DNA of 6,219 bases from an archaeon. Its GTDB lineage: Archaea > Asgardarchaeota > Hermodarchaeia > Hermodarchaeales > Hermodarchaeaceae. This document shows positions 1 through 6,141 of this stretch, piece after piece. The stretch spans positions 1 through 6,219 of the forward strand of contig JABXGU010000096.1 in NCBI GenBank assembly GCA_016550415.1, in the 5' to 3' direction. Both the position numbers and the translations under genes were made by a program. Numbering within the stretch: position 1 is the first letter of the stretch; each line of letters starts with the position of its first letter. The notes under the pieces were generated by a model. It ran no database searches. It was given only the letters and a program-made list of their open reading frames with translations, and was not told the origin of the DNA.

Positions 1-518
1 AGGAGTGAAAGGTAAAGCAACTCCGCCTTTTCCTCATTATTTTCTTCGAGTTCATCGATTCTTTGCTCAATGTTTTCTGCGATTTCTTGGGCATATTGAT
101 CGATTAATGGACCCGCGACCTCGTGCAGGTCAAGGTTTTGGCTTCCGATTTTTCCTAAAAGATATCCCCAAAGAAAGGTCTTTATTGGGAATAACTGGGC
201 TTCCTGCTCGGCAGCTGAGAGGGATCGAAGTTTTGGTACTTGTAACGGGAACACGGCTCTATAGAATTTCTGAATCCCGCCTCGGTAATATTCTTCTCGA
301 ATTTTTGTAATCAGGTTTTCTTCCTCAAGACGTTTTAGGTGGTAGCTGATTCGGCTTTTGCTCAAACCTAACATTTTTGCTAACTCGCCGAGAGAGTGCT
401 CATCTTCTGTTAAGTGTCGTAAAATACTAGCAGTAATGGGGTGAACAAGCATAGATGCTGACTTGGGCTGTTTGATAGACCGAGTTTGTATTCGAGGAAC
501 ATCTTTCAGAGTCTTCAC
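1..518 (-). CDS. ArsR-type winged-helix transcriptional regulator (C-terminus beyond the left edge)
   Basis: The minus strand is open from a GTG at 518-516 to the left edge, giving about 172 residues. An N-terminal helix leads into IKQPKSASMLVHPITASILR, the usual opening of ArsR-type DNA-binding domains. It is followed by a helix-turn-helix (ELAKMLGLSKSRISYHLKRL, about residues 46-65) and a wing ending near FYRAVFPL. The rest is helical, rich in Glu, Asn and Gln, and probably serves dimerisation or ligand sensing; it is cut by the edge. An internal ATG at 452 would remove the first helix of the fold, so GTG 518 is preferred. In-frame TAG at 536-534 limits extension. A TATA-like element (538-545) about 26 bases upstream places transcription start near the GTG, which suggests a leaderless message. 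The gene is divergent from the opine dehydrogenase operon and is the obvious candidate regulator of it; that role is inferred. No metal-binding Cys pair of the classic ArsR/SmtB sensors is visible. Confidence 0.85.
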   Translation of the reverse strand, partial: MKTLKDVPRIQTRSIKQPKSASMLVHPITASILRHLTEDEHSLGELAKMLGLSKSRISYHLKRLEEENLITKIREEYYRGGIQKFYRAVFPLQVPKLRSLSAAEQEAQLFPIKTFLWGYLLGKIGSQNLDLHEVAGPLIDQYAQEIAENIEQRIDELEENNEEKAELLYLSL

Positions 519-537
519 TTCCGCGTTTTTGTGCTAA

Positions 538-545
538 TTTATAAA
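538..545 (-). promoter_or_regulatory. Probable TATA box of the regulator gene
   Basis: Read on the minus strand this is TTTATAAA, followed 20-odd bases later by the GTG start at 518. The centre of the box lies about 25 bases from the GTG, the usual TATA-to-start distance in archaea, so the message may have no leader. This is a position-based inference; no BRE was convincingly seen. Confidence 0.4.
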
Positions 546-547
546 GC

Positions 548-555
548 TTATAAAA
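548..555 (+). promoter_or_regulatory. Alternative upstream TATA-like element for the rightward operon
   Basis: TTATAAAA on the plus strand lies almost back to back with the regulator's TATA box. If used, transcription would begin near base 578 and the leader would include all of the better 15-base repeats. It competes with the element at 600-607 as the true promoter. Confidence 0.25.
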
Positions 556-574
556 GACAGGAAAACACTTATAT

Positions 575-634
575 CTAATACTGTAAAACTTTTAACGGTT
601 ATAAATTTGACGGTTGAATAATTTACGGTCAAAT
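575..634 (+). repeat. Direct repeat of ACGGT with a 15-base period, candidate operator
   Basis: ACGGTT at 595-600, ACGGTT at 610-615 and ACGGTC at 625-630 begin exactly 15 bases apart. A weaker copy, ACTGTA, falls in the same phase at 580-585. The bases just before each core are T/A-rich (TTTA, TTTG, ATTT), so the similarity extends beyond the six-base core. The array spans the best plus-strand TATA element (600-607), where a bound protein would block or position the transcription machinery. It may be the binding array of the divergent regulator or of another factor; this is inference. Confidence 0.45.
600..607 (+). promoter_or_regulatory. Probable TATA box of the opine dehydrogenase/B12 operon
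   Basis: TTATAAAT matches the archaeal TATA consensus well. Start would be near base 628-630, giving a leader of about 115 bases before the ATG at 746. The box lies between the first and second strong ACGGT repeats, so repeat binding and TBP binding should compete or interact. Confidence 0.4.
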
Positions 635-649
635 TTTTCCAAGTTTATT

Positions 650-717
650 GCAGATGCTGGTTTGAGTGCAGGGCTAAAATTTTCCTCCACACGAAATATT
701 CCTGGCAAACCATCTGC
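650..717 (+). promoter_or_regulatory. Long imperfect hairpin in the leader of the opine dehydrogenase operon
   Basis: GCAGAT (650-655) plus GGTTTG (659-664) can pair with CAAACC (706-711) plus ATCTGC (712-717): twelve base pairs interrupted only by a three-base bulge (656-658). Inside it, CAGG (669-672) can pair with CCTG (701-704). The apical part contains CCTCC (684-688), four bases of which could pair with the downstream ribosome-binding GGAG (733-736). It could be a cis-acting RNA switch or a protein-binding dyad. It does not match a known riboswitch that I recognise, and the B12-box of cobalamin riboswitches was not found. Confidence 0.4.
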
Positions 718-730
718 GAATACACCCACT

Positions 731-738
731 AAGGAGAT
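731..738 (+). promoter_or_regulatory. Ribosome-binding site that fixes the ATG 746 start
   Basis: AAGGAGAT contains GGAG (733-736) and ends seven bases before the ATG at 746. This argues against the upstream in-frame TTG at 614, which lacks such a site and would add 44 residues ahead of the Rossmann fold. Confidence 0.75.
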
Positions 739-745
739 AAATGTA

Positions 746-1897
746 ATGTCGGCTAAACTGGCAATCTTAGGCGCAGGACACGGAGGTCAAGGGCTAGCAG
801 CCTATCTTGCACTTGCTGGTCACGAAGTAAGTCTTTACAATCGATCAAAATCCCGACTGCGCCCAATACAAAAACAAAAGGGAATTCATGTTGAAGGCGT
901 AGTCAACGGTTTAGGTCAGCTGGCCAGTTATACCACTAGCATTCGAAACACGCTTTCTGACGTAGATTTTGTTTTTCTTGTGGTTCCTGCATCCGCGCAT
1001 CCCGATTTAGCCAGAAAATGTGCACCATATCTAACACCTGAACAACTGGTTGTACTAATTCCGGGTCGAACGGGCGGTGCATTGGAGTTCTCGACCATAG
1101 TGGAGAGAATCACAGGTTGGCGACCAATAATTGCAGAGGCTCAAACATTTCCCCTTGTAAGTCGTGTGATAGAGTCAGGAAAAGCTCAAATCTCAGCCAT
1201 CAAGGCTGAACTTCCAGTTGCTGCTTTCCCAGCAAAACACACCAAAATGGTTTGTAATCTGATTTCGTCCATTCTCCCAAATGTCCGAGTTGCTGAAGAT
1301 GTACTTGAAACAGGCCTTTCTAATATTGGTTCTGTTTTTCATCCAGCACCTCTGATTCTTAATATTGGTCGCGCTGAAACCACCAATGGTCAATATAATC
1401 ACTATCTGGAGGGTGTCTCGCCTTCGGTTGCATGTTTCCTCGAGCGTATCGATGCCGAAAGAGTTGCCGTGGGAAACGCCTTTGGAAAGAACATCCTTTC
1501 AGCCGCTGAGTGGCTACGAACCGTCTACCAAGCTGAAGGAAACACCTTGTATGAGTGCTTACACACGACTTCCTGTTACCAAGGATTGGGTGCCCCCAAT
1601 ACATTGAATCATCGGTATCTCTTTGAAGATGTGCCAACCGGATTAGTGCCTATTGCTGCATTGGGTGAACTAGCAGGCGTACCCACTCCTACTATTCGAA
1701 CAACGATTGCTATGGCTTCACAGTTATGTAGCCGTGATTTCTGGCGAGAAGGACGTAATGCAGAGACTCTTGGAATTACACATCTTTCTCCAACTGAATT
1801 ACTGATGTATGTGTGGGATGGCTCTCTTGAAGCCCTTGAAATTGCCGAAGAACTGGCATTAGTCCAAGAAGAAATGGAGGGAGTGGATTCCGAATGA
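746..1897 (+). CDS. Opine dehydrogenase, NAD(P)-dependent octopine/nopaline dehydrogenase family
   Basis: The product is 383 residues, a normal length for this family. Enzymes of this family reductively condense the amino group of an amino acid with a 2-oxo acid using NAD(P)H, or run the reverse, in the cytoplasm. The N-terminal Rossmann domain opens at once with KLAILGAGHGGQGLAAYLA; the dinucleotide loop GAGHGGQG is residues 9-16. The C-terminal octopine-dehydrogenase domain shows HPAP (H199 at the position of the family's catalytic His), the ERIDAER stretch with D236 as likely partner Asp, and EDVPTGLVPIAALGELAGVPTPT (about 294-316). The ATG start is chosen for its ribosome-binding site and for the Rossmann strand starting at residue 4. 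It overlaps the next gene by four bases (ATGA), implying co-transcription and coupled translation. The family is confident; the substrate is unknown. The B12 partner suggests an unusual amino acid or a rearranged acid. It differs from ketopantoate reductases by the HPAP/C-terminal signature. Confidence 0.9.
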   Translation: MSAKLAILGAGHGGQGLAAYLALAGHEVSLYNRSKSRLRPIQKQKGIHVEGVVNGLGQLASYTTSIRNTLSDVDFVFLVVPASAHPDLARKCAPYLTPEQLVVLIPGRTGGALEFSTIVERITGWRPIIAEAQTFPLVSRVIESGKAQISAIKAELPVAAFPAKHTKMVCNLISSILPNVRVAEDVLETGLSNIGSVFHPAPLILNIGRAETTNGQYNHYLEGVSPSVACFLERIDAERVAVGNAFGKNILSAAEWLRTVYQAEGNTLYECLHTTSCYQGLGAPNTLNHRYLFEDVPTGLVPIAALGELAGVPTPTIRTTIAMASQLCSRDFWREGRNAETLGITHLSPTELLMYVWDGSLEALEIAEELALVQEEMEGVDSE

Positions 1898-3639
1898 CCA
1901 AAATGGACAAATCAACAAAAGCAAACAAACTCATTCTGGGTGCGTGTTTAGGGAATTGTGTCCATGTTGCTGGGACGCTTAATTTCTTGCAACTAGCAAA
2001 AGCCAAAGGATACCAAACGAAGTTTCTAGGACCTGCAACTCCTATCCCTTCAATTCTCGATGAGGTAGAAAAAACCGATGCTCCAATTATCGGGCTAAGC
2101 TACCGACTCACACCTGCCGCCGGTTATCGATTGACACAGAAGCTCAAAAAAGAAGTAAACAAACGGAATCTTAGAAATCTAACCTGGCTCTTTGGAGGAA
2201 CAACTACCGTTACCAAAGAAGTACGCAAAGTGGGGTTCTTTGACTATTACTTTGATGGCAATTCAACCGATGAAGACGTCCTCATGTTTTTAGCTGCTGA
2301 CTGTAACCCGCAAAAGTTAGCAGAAAAGGTTCAGTCTAAGAATCATGCAACCTATGCCACAACGTTATTGGCAAGGATAGCTGAACGATATCCTTGGCCA
2401 GTGATTCGGCATCACTTTGGTCTACCAAGCTTACAAGAAACGATTCAAGGAATCGAAAAAATTGCCGACGCTAAATGCTTAGATATTCTCTCCATTGGTC
2501 CCGATCAAAACGCTCAACAGTTCTTCTTCCGCCCAGAAGAAATGAAAGACACCGTTGAAGGTGCTGGTGGTGTCCCAATTCGCACAAAAAAGGATCTTCG
2601 TGCAATGTTTAATGCTTCACAGCGGGGCAACTATCCTCTTCTCCGCTGCTATAGTGGCACCCAAGATCTTCTGAAATGGGCCAACCTTCTCCGCAAAACC
2701 ATCCGCAACGCCTGGGCTGCAACACCCATTAACTGGTATAGTGTTCTCGATGGGCGAAGCACACGCCCATTAACAGATGCCATCCAAGAGAATATGAACA
2801 ACATTGCCTGGCATGGCAAACATGGAATCCCCGTCGAAGTCAATGAACCGCACCATTGGAGCCTCCGGCAGACACATGATACTATCGCCGTGGCATCAGC
2901 ATTTTGGTCAGCGTTCATTGCAAAATCCCTTGGCGTACAACACTACATAGCGCAATTAATGATGAATACCCCACTCAGGACATCACCTGATATGGATCTT
3001 GCGAAAATGTGGGCCAAACTTGCCCTAGTCGAATCATTACAAGATAACTCCTTCCAAGTCATTCGGCAAGTACGGGCTGGACTATTCAGCTTTCCTGTGG
3101 ACCTCGATGCGGCCAAGGGTCAATTAGCAGCTTCAGCATACACCTCAATGATGTTACAACCCGCAATCGTTCATGTTGTAAGCTTCAGTGAAGCCGATCA
3201 TGCGGCAACCGCCGATGATGTAATTACAAGCTGCAAGATTGTCCGGCAAGTAATCAAAGAATGTAGAAGCGGCACTCCAAATCCATGGCTAGATCCACAA
3301 ATTATTGCACGGAAAGAACAACTGGTAAGCGAAGCGAGCCTTCTTCTAAGGGTGCTAGCCCAGCTTCCAGAAGACAAAACACCTCATCCACTATTGAACC
3401 CCACAACCTACAAACTAGCCATAAAGCGAGGAATTCTAGATGCCCCTGGTTTGAAAGGTAACCCCCTTGCACGTGGACGACTACAAACCCAAATGATGGA
3501 GGGAGCCTGCTATGCCGTAGATGAGAATGGTGAAATCCTCTCCGAGTCCACCCGTCTAGAAGAACTTGTTCCCAAGAAACTAGCCTTTTTAGAGGTACGA
3601 GAAAAACAACATGAAAAGTTAGTGCACCAAATTGATTGA
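1894..3639 (+). CDS. Cobalamin-binding, mutase-like protein (fused B12 domain and glutamate-mutase-type catalytic region)
   Basis: The 581-residue product starts with a B12-binding Rossmann-like domain (about residues 12-135). LILGACLGNCVHVAG holds the His expected to ligate cobalt (H24), GLSYRLTP is at 67-74 and the nucleotide-tail loop WLFGG near 98-102. The rest (about 160-540) is a large conserved region, probably a TIM barrel, with LDILSIGPDQNAQQFFF (about 196-212), GAGGVPIRT, GNYPLLRCYSGT, VEVNEPHHWSLR, QVRAGLFSFPVDLDAAKGQLAAS and a late DAPGLKGNPLARGRL. This order resembles glutamate (methylaspartate) mutase with the small subunit fused in front of the large one, and I recall similar uncharacterised proteins labelled only as cobalamin-binding or methionine-synthase-like. 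A true reaction cannot be assigned. The usual DxHxxG is altered to CVHVAG, with Cys in place of Asp. GGAGG at 1876-1880 lies 13 bases before the ATG, which overlaps the dehydrogenase stop; a second ATG at 1903 is possible. It is cytoplasmic, with no signal or membrane segment. Confidence 0.8.
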   Translation: MTKMDKSTKANKLILGACLGNCVHVAGTLNFLQLAKAKGYQTKFLGPATPIPSILDEVEKTDAPIIGLSYRLTPAAGYRLTQKLKKEVNKRNLRNLTWLFGGTTTVTKEVRKVGFFDYYFDGNSTDEDVLMFLAADCNPQKLAEKVQSKNHATYATTLLARIAERYPWPVIRHHFGLPSLQETIQGIEKIADAKCLDILSIGPDQNAQQFFFRPEEMKDTVEGAGGVPIRTKKDLRAMFNASQRGNYPLLRCYSGTQDLLKWANLLRKTIRNAWAATPINWYSVLDGRSTRPLTDAIQENMNNIAWHGKHGIPVEVNEPHHWSLRQTHDTIAVASAFWSAFIAKSLGVQHYIAQLMMNTPLRTSPDMDLAKMWAKLALVESLQDNSFQVIRQVRAGLFSFPVDLDAAKGQLAASAYTSMMLQPAIVHVVSFSEADHAATADDVITSCKIVRQVIKECRSGTPNPWLDPQIIARKEQLVSEASLLLRVLAQLPEDKTPHPLLNPTTYKLAIKRGILDAPGLKGNPLARGRLQTQMMEGACYAVDENGEILSESTRLEELVPKKLAFLEVREKQHEKLVHQID

Positions 3640-3796
3640 AGAAGTAGATTTAGGACCTAAACATCACTGTCAATGTGGCATTCCGCTACCGAACGAGGAT
3701 GATATTTGCGTTGCGTGTCTGCCTCCCCAATTTCGTATGACCATTGGTCGACAAGCCATTTGGTATCAACCAATTCTTGAAGAGTCAAACGAATAA
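3632..3796 (+). CDS. Possible small zinc-ribbon-like protein at the operon end
   Basis: From a TTG at 3632, overlapping the end of the B12 gene by eight bases, the frame reads 54 residues to TAA at 3794-3796. It contains HHCQCGIPLPNEDDICVACL, that is CxC then CxxC spaced like a small zinc-binding knuckle, followed by the ordinary-looking tail QAIWYQPILEESNE. There is no clear ribosome-binding site, so expression would depend on coupling to the gene before it. After the TAA the same frame runs on for another 27 protein-like codons to TGA at 3878, so this may instead be a decayed longer gene. The protein family is not recognised. Confidence 0.4.
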   Translation: MIEEVDLGPKHHCQCGIPLPNEDDICVACLPPQFRMTIGRQAIWYQPILEESNE

Positions 3797-3978
3797 CACA
3801 TCATCCAATTCGATACACTGAATCCAATCATCTTTGACGTCTTTGGCATTTCACATGTTCGACTTCGAAACCATCGCTGAATTGCATATAATGCCCAGAA
3901 AAACCGCCTGCCTAGAGAACGTTTAGACTCTAGCAGATATTGAAGGCGAGGATATTATCCGGAACTAACAGAGAAGAC
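3797..3978. other. Stretch with no intact gene between the converging operons
   Basis: No convincing gene, RNA or terminator was found here. The first 81 bases continue the frame of the small Cys-rich ORF past its stop (HIIQFDTLNPIIFDVFGIS and onward to TGA at 3878-3880). The remainder, to about 3978, has stops in all frames at short intervals. With the remnant that follows on the minus strand, the whole 3797-4221 gap looks like decayed sequence. Confidence 0.5.
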
Positions 3979-4196
3979 TTATCGAATTCTTCTTCTATGA
4001 AAGAAATATACACTGACAACAATTATTGGAATTCCAATAATTAATCCCGAAATCATTGCGATTACGATTGGCGAACCCGAGCAGGGATTAGTGATGCGCG
4101 GGAGGATTGGGTGGTCAATAAAGAAAATGTTGCGGAAGCGCTCCTATTGCCTTCTCCATATTGCCATTCATTCGGCTTCTCATCTCCATCCTTATC
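3979..4196 (-). pseudogene. Remnant C-terminus of a membrane-anchored surface protein
   Basis: On the minus strand, just downstream of the methyltransferase, two protein-like pieces lie in different frames. The first, from about 4196, reads DKDGDEKPNEWQYGEG, which resembles the DxDGDGxPDxWE calcium-binding loops of thrombospondin type 3-like repeats in secreted proteins. The second, from 4143 to TAA at 3981-3979, ends in a hydrophobic helix (SPIVIAMISGLIIGIPIIVV, from about 4074) followed by a short basic tail, HRRRIR. This order, repeats then a single C-terminal helix then Arg residues, is typical of anchored archaeal surface proteins. The frame changes between the pieces, stops (TAA 4199-4197, TAG 4146-4144) precede each, and no start or ribosome-binding site is seen, so it is read as a broken gene. 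A sequencing error could mimic the frameshift but not both stops. Confidence 0.4.
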
Positions 4197-4221
4197 TTAG
4201 CCTTGTTGTGATACTTTAATG

Positions 4222-5064
4222 TTAAGAAAAAGAGGGACCAACACCTGAATAAGCTGCAGTCGCAAAGAGTGCATTACGTTTGAATGGTATTCCACCTGTT
4301 TCAGTCTGGTGTTCTTGTATTGACTTGAAAGCATCTGCCTTTATGGCGTCAGTAATCACATCACTGTTTTTACCCTTGACTGGCCATTCATAGTCCATCA
4401 TCTCTTTCCACCAGAAATCAAGCGTATCATAAGTAAAGGAAGCAATTCGGGTATAAACTCGGATATCCTGAAAACCGGCTTCTGATAAGATTTTTTTCCA
4501 TCCCTTCTCGTTCTCAGTGGAATAATTGCGTTTACTCTCAATTGAATTCGCTGAGAGGAACTCATACATCCAATCAAGATCCTCCTGCAGAAGCCAGGTA
4601 CTGATGCCCAACTTCCCTCCAGGCTTTAGAAGCCTACAAATTGACTGCATCAGCTCATCTGGTTTCTTGTACTTAAGAGTCTTAAAGTCAAAGTAATCAT
4701 TCCAACCAATGAATCCAGCAGTAACACAATCAAAGGAGTGCTCCTCGAAGTTAGCCTCACGAGCATCCATAAAGTGCACCACTGAATTACCAATCTTACA
4801 TCGCTTAATCTCCGCACTGGTTCTTTTCGCACAATGCTCGCACGTTTCTACACCAATAACTTGTCCTGGTTTTCCAACTTTTTCCGAAAGGGGATAAAGA
4901 ACTGAACCGCCGCCGGTGCCAATGTCTAAAACACGCTGTCCCTCCTGAATATCTAGGAGGTCAACAAGAATCCTGCCAAAGATATCCCAAAACCCGCCCC
5001 ATGTCCTGGGCTTTAGCTCATCTACAGACAACAAACTATTCAATTCAGATAACCCCACAATCAT
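4222..5064 (-). CDS. Class I SAM-dependent methyltransferase (UbiE/Methyltransf_11-like)
   Basis: The 280-residue product has the seven-strand methyltransferase fold. Motif I is VLDIGTGGGS (45-54); the acidic residue binding the SAM ribose is E73 in VIGVE; D100 in HFMDA is the likely adenine-side acid; FDCVTAGFIGW (111-121) is the strand-4 region; and LLKPGGKLGIS (145-155) is the usual post-motif. An N-terminal helical segment (1-40, with RTWGGFWDIFGRILVDLL) precedes it. The C-terminal third has an FWWKEMMDYEWP insertion rich in aromatic residues that may cover the acceptor pocket. That suggests a small-molecule rather than nucleic-acid acceptor, but the substrate cannot be named. No Cys-rich or metal site is seen. 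It starts at ATG 5064-5062; an A/T-rich stretch (about 5076-5092) upstream may hold a TATA element, which would make the message nearly leaderless. It lies 166 bases downstream of the ADC-like gene on the same strand, so it could have its own promoter. Confidence 0.88.
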   Translation of the reverse strand: MIVGLSELNSLLSVDELKPRTWGGFWDIFGRILVDLLDIQEGQRVLDIGTGGGSVLYPLSEKVGKPGQVIGVETCEHCAKRTSAEIKRCKIGNSVVHFMDAREANFEEHSFDCVTAGFIGWNDYFDFKTLKYKKPDELMQSICRLLKPGGKLGISTWLLQEDLDWMYEFLSANSIESKRNYSTENEKGWKKILSEAGFQDIRVYTRIASFTYDTLDFWWKEMMDYEWPVKGKNSDVITDAIKADAFKSIQEHQTETGGIPFKRNALFATAAYSGVGPSFS

Positions 5065-5142
5065 TCGAGTTTGAATATAATTAAACCTATGTTATTCGGT
5101 AATCAAAAAATCTCAATAACGCAGCAAGGAATACTCATATTG

Positions 5143-5157
5143 TGATGCAAATCATCA
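5143..5157. promoter_or_regulatory. Short dyad between the ADC-like and methyltransferase genes
   Basis: TGATG-CAAAT-CATCA is a perfect five-base inverted repeat with a five-base centre, in the 166-base spacer ahead of the methyltransferase. It could be a small operator; arms this short also arise by chance. Nothing else convincing was seen in the spacer apart from A-runs. Confidence 0.15.
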
Positions 5158-5230
5158 TTTTTCCTGTCATTAGCTAAAAACAGCATATACGTCTTCAAGA
5201 CCAAAGTAAGAGCCACTAAGCATACTTGTC

Positions 5231-6043
5231 CTAAATTAACCGTTGGCTTAGATCGTTTCTGAGAACCATTGACCCCTGTAACTGTATTGTCTGCTTTACT
5301 TCTTTCACAACCAGCGATTTGAGGGCATCAATCCCGCATTTTATTGGATTGGCAACAGTTTTCAATAATCCTTCCAGTTCACCGAAGAAGACAGATCCGG
5401 TATTGCCCAACAATAACTTGTCAATCTTCATTTCGTATCGGAGTGTTACTGGATAGGATACATCAGGTGGGCCTTCATATGATGGGATGTACTTGTAACC
5501 CAACATGGGGCGCTCATTCATCTTTTTTTCTGCAACTTCGCAGACATTCTTGCTTTGTTCCTTCAGCGGTCCGATCTCGAGACCAAATATTATGTTTCCA
5601 AGAAACGATGTTTGGCACCGCATTTTTCCTTTTGAAAGTGTTTCAATTGGTGGTATGTCACCATACATTTTGGGCATTCCAGAAAGTTCACGTCCAGTTA
5701 CGATTGGTAGTCCATGATCTTCAAATAATATGAGATAATAATCGCCATCAACATGATCTTTCTTTCCATCAAACCTCGCAGCAACTCTTACTGATGCTAC
5801 ATTATACCCCTGCCCCGCCATGAAGGAAACCCCATCATAATAGGAGAACATCACTCCTACGAGGGGTTCCTGTGCAACAGTGTAACAATCAGGTAAGAGG
5901 GGTATTATCGAATCCGCATCTGTCAAATATTGAAAACCTAAAGAGTGGACCTTTCCATAGAAAGACCGCATACCTTCTTTCCGATCACCAACTGAACCCA
6001 TAATCAATGGCATCATATAGAATTTATCAGAATCCAGCTTCAT
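5231..6043 (-). CDS. Acetoacetate decarboxylase-like protein
   Basis: The product is 270 residues when started at ATG 6043-6041, which has GGTGAT six bases upstream, matching the archaeal anti-Shine-Dalgarno; a TTG two codons earlier is less likely. The fold is that of acetoacetate decarboxylase (ADC). A beta-rich region with VRVAARFDG and DYYLILFEDHGLPIVTGRELSGMPKMYGD leads to K125, the position of the Schiff-base lysine (K115 of the clostridial enzyme). The classic enzyme has a second lysine right after it that lowers the pKa; here it is Met (M126). The Glu found in the family's GYNE-type motif is replaced in GYNVAS (79-84). Classical acetoacetate decarboxylation is therefore doubtful, and a related Schiff-base reaction (aldolase, dehydratase or another decarboxylation) is more likely. 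A C-terminal stretch with GGx-type turns and FGELEGLLK is retained. It is cytoplasmic with no signal peptide. It is divergent from the gene starting at 6190 and upstream of the methyltransferase. Confidence 0.85.
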   Translation of the reverse strand: MKLDSDKFYMMPLIMGSVGDRKEGMRSFYGKVHSLGFQYLTDADSIIPLLPDCYTVAQEPLVGVMFSYYDGVSFMAGQGYNVASVRVAARFDGKKDHVDGDYYLILFEDHGLPIVTGRELSGMPKMYGDIPPIETLSKGKMRCQTSFLGNIIFGLEIGPLKEQSKNVCEVAEKKMNERPMLGYKYIPSYEGPPDVSYPVTLRYEMKIDKLLLGNTGSVFFGELEGLLKTVANPIKCGIDALKSLVVKEVKQTIQLQGSMVLRNDLSQRLI

Positions 6044-6050
6044 GCCCAAT

Positions 6051-6056
6051 CACCAT
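6051..6056 (-). promoter_or_regulatory. Ribosome-binding site choosing ATG 6043
   Basis: Read on the minus strand this is a GGTGAT-type match to the 3' end of archaeal 16S rRNA, six to seven bases before the ATG at 6043. It favours that ATG over the TTG at 6049, which would overlap the site spacing. Confidence 0.5.
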
Positions 6057-6141
6057 CCTTTTCACTAAAACTATTGAAACTGGTCCCTTTTGCGTCATTA
6101 ACGACACTCGGTAGGGAATACGCCAAAGTCTTATTAAAACC

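Noticed and set aside
5..310. Open frame on the plus strand at the left end
   Set aside because: It lies antisense to the well-supported regulator, and its translation has no recognisable domain.
614..745. In-frame extension of the opine dehydrogenase back to a TTG at 614
   Set aside because: The Rossmann fold begins right after ATG 746, a strong GGAG site precedes that ATG, and the extension would lie over the leader hairpin and promoter repeats.
640..745. Cobalamin riboswitch ahead of the B12 gene operon
   Set aside because: The conserved B12-box was not found, and the leader is shorter and simpler than that class; only a generic hairpin is supported.
4021..4042. Perfect 22-base palindrome centred on GGAATTCC
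   Set aside because: It falls inside the remnant membrane helix, where the codons for LIIGIPII on the minus strand account for it; an operator or terminator role has no other support.
5171..5185. Oligo-T terminator after the ADC-like gene (T5 on the minus strand)
   Set aside because: A single run of five T's without further support is too weak to call.
5344..5733. Plus-strand open frame of 129 codons opposite the ADC-like gene
   Set aside because: It is the antisense shadow of a clearly conserved gene, with no ribosome-binding site or domain.
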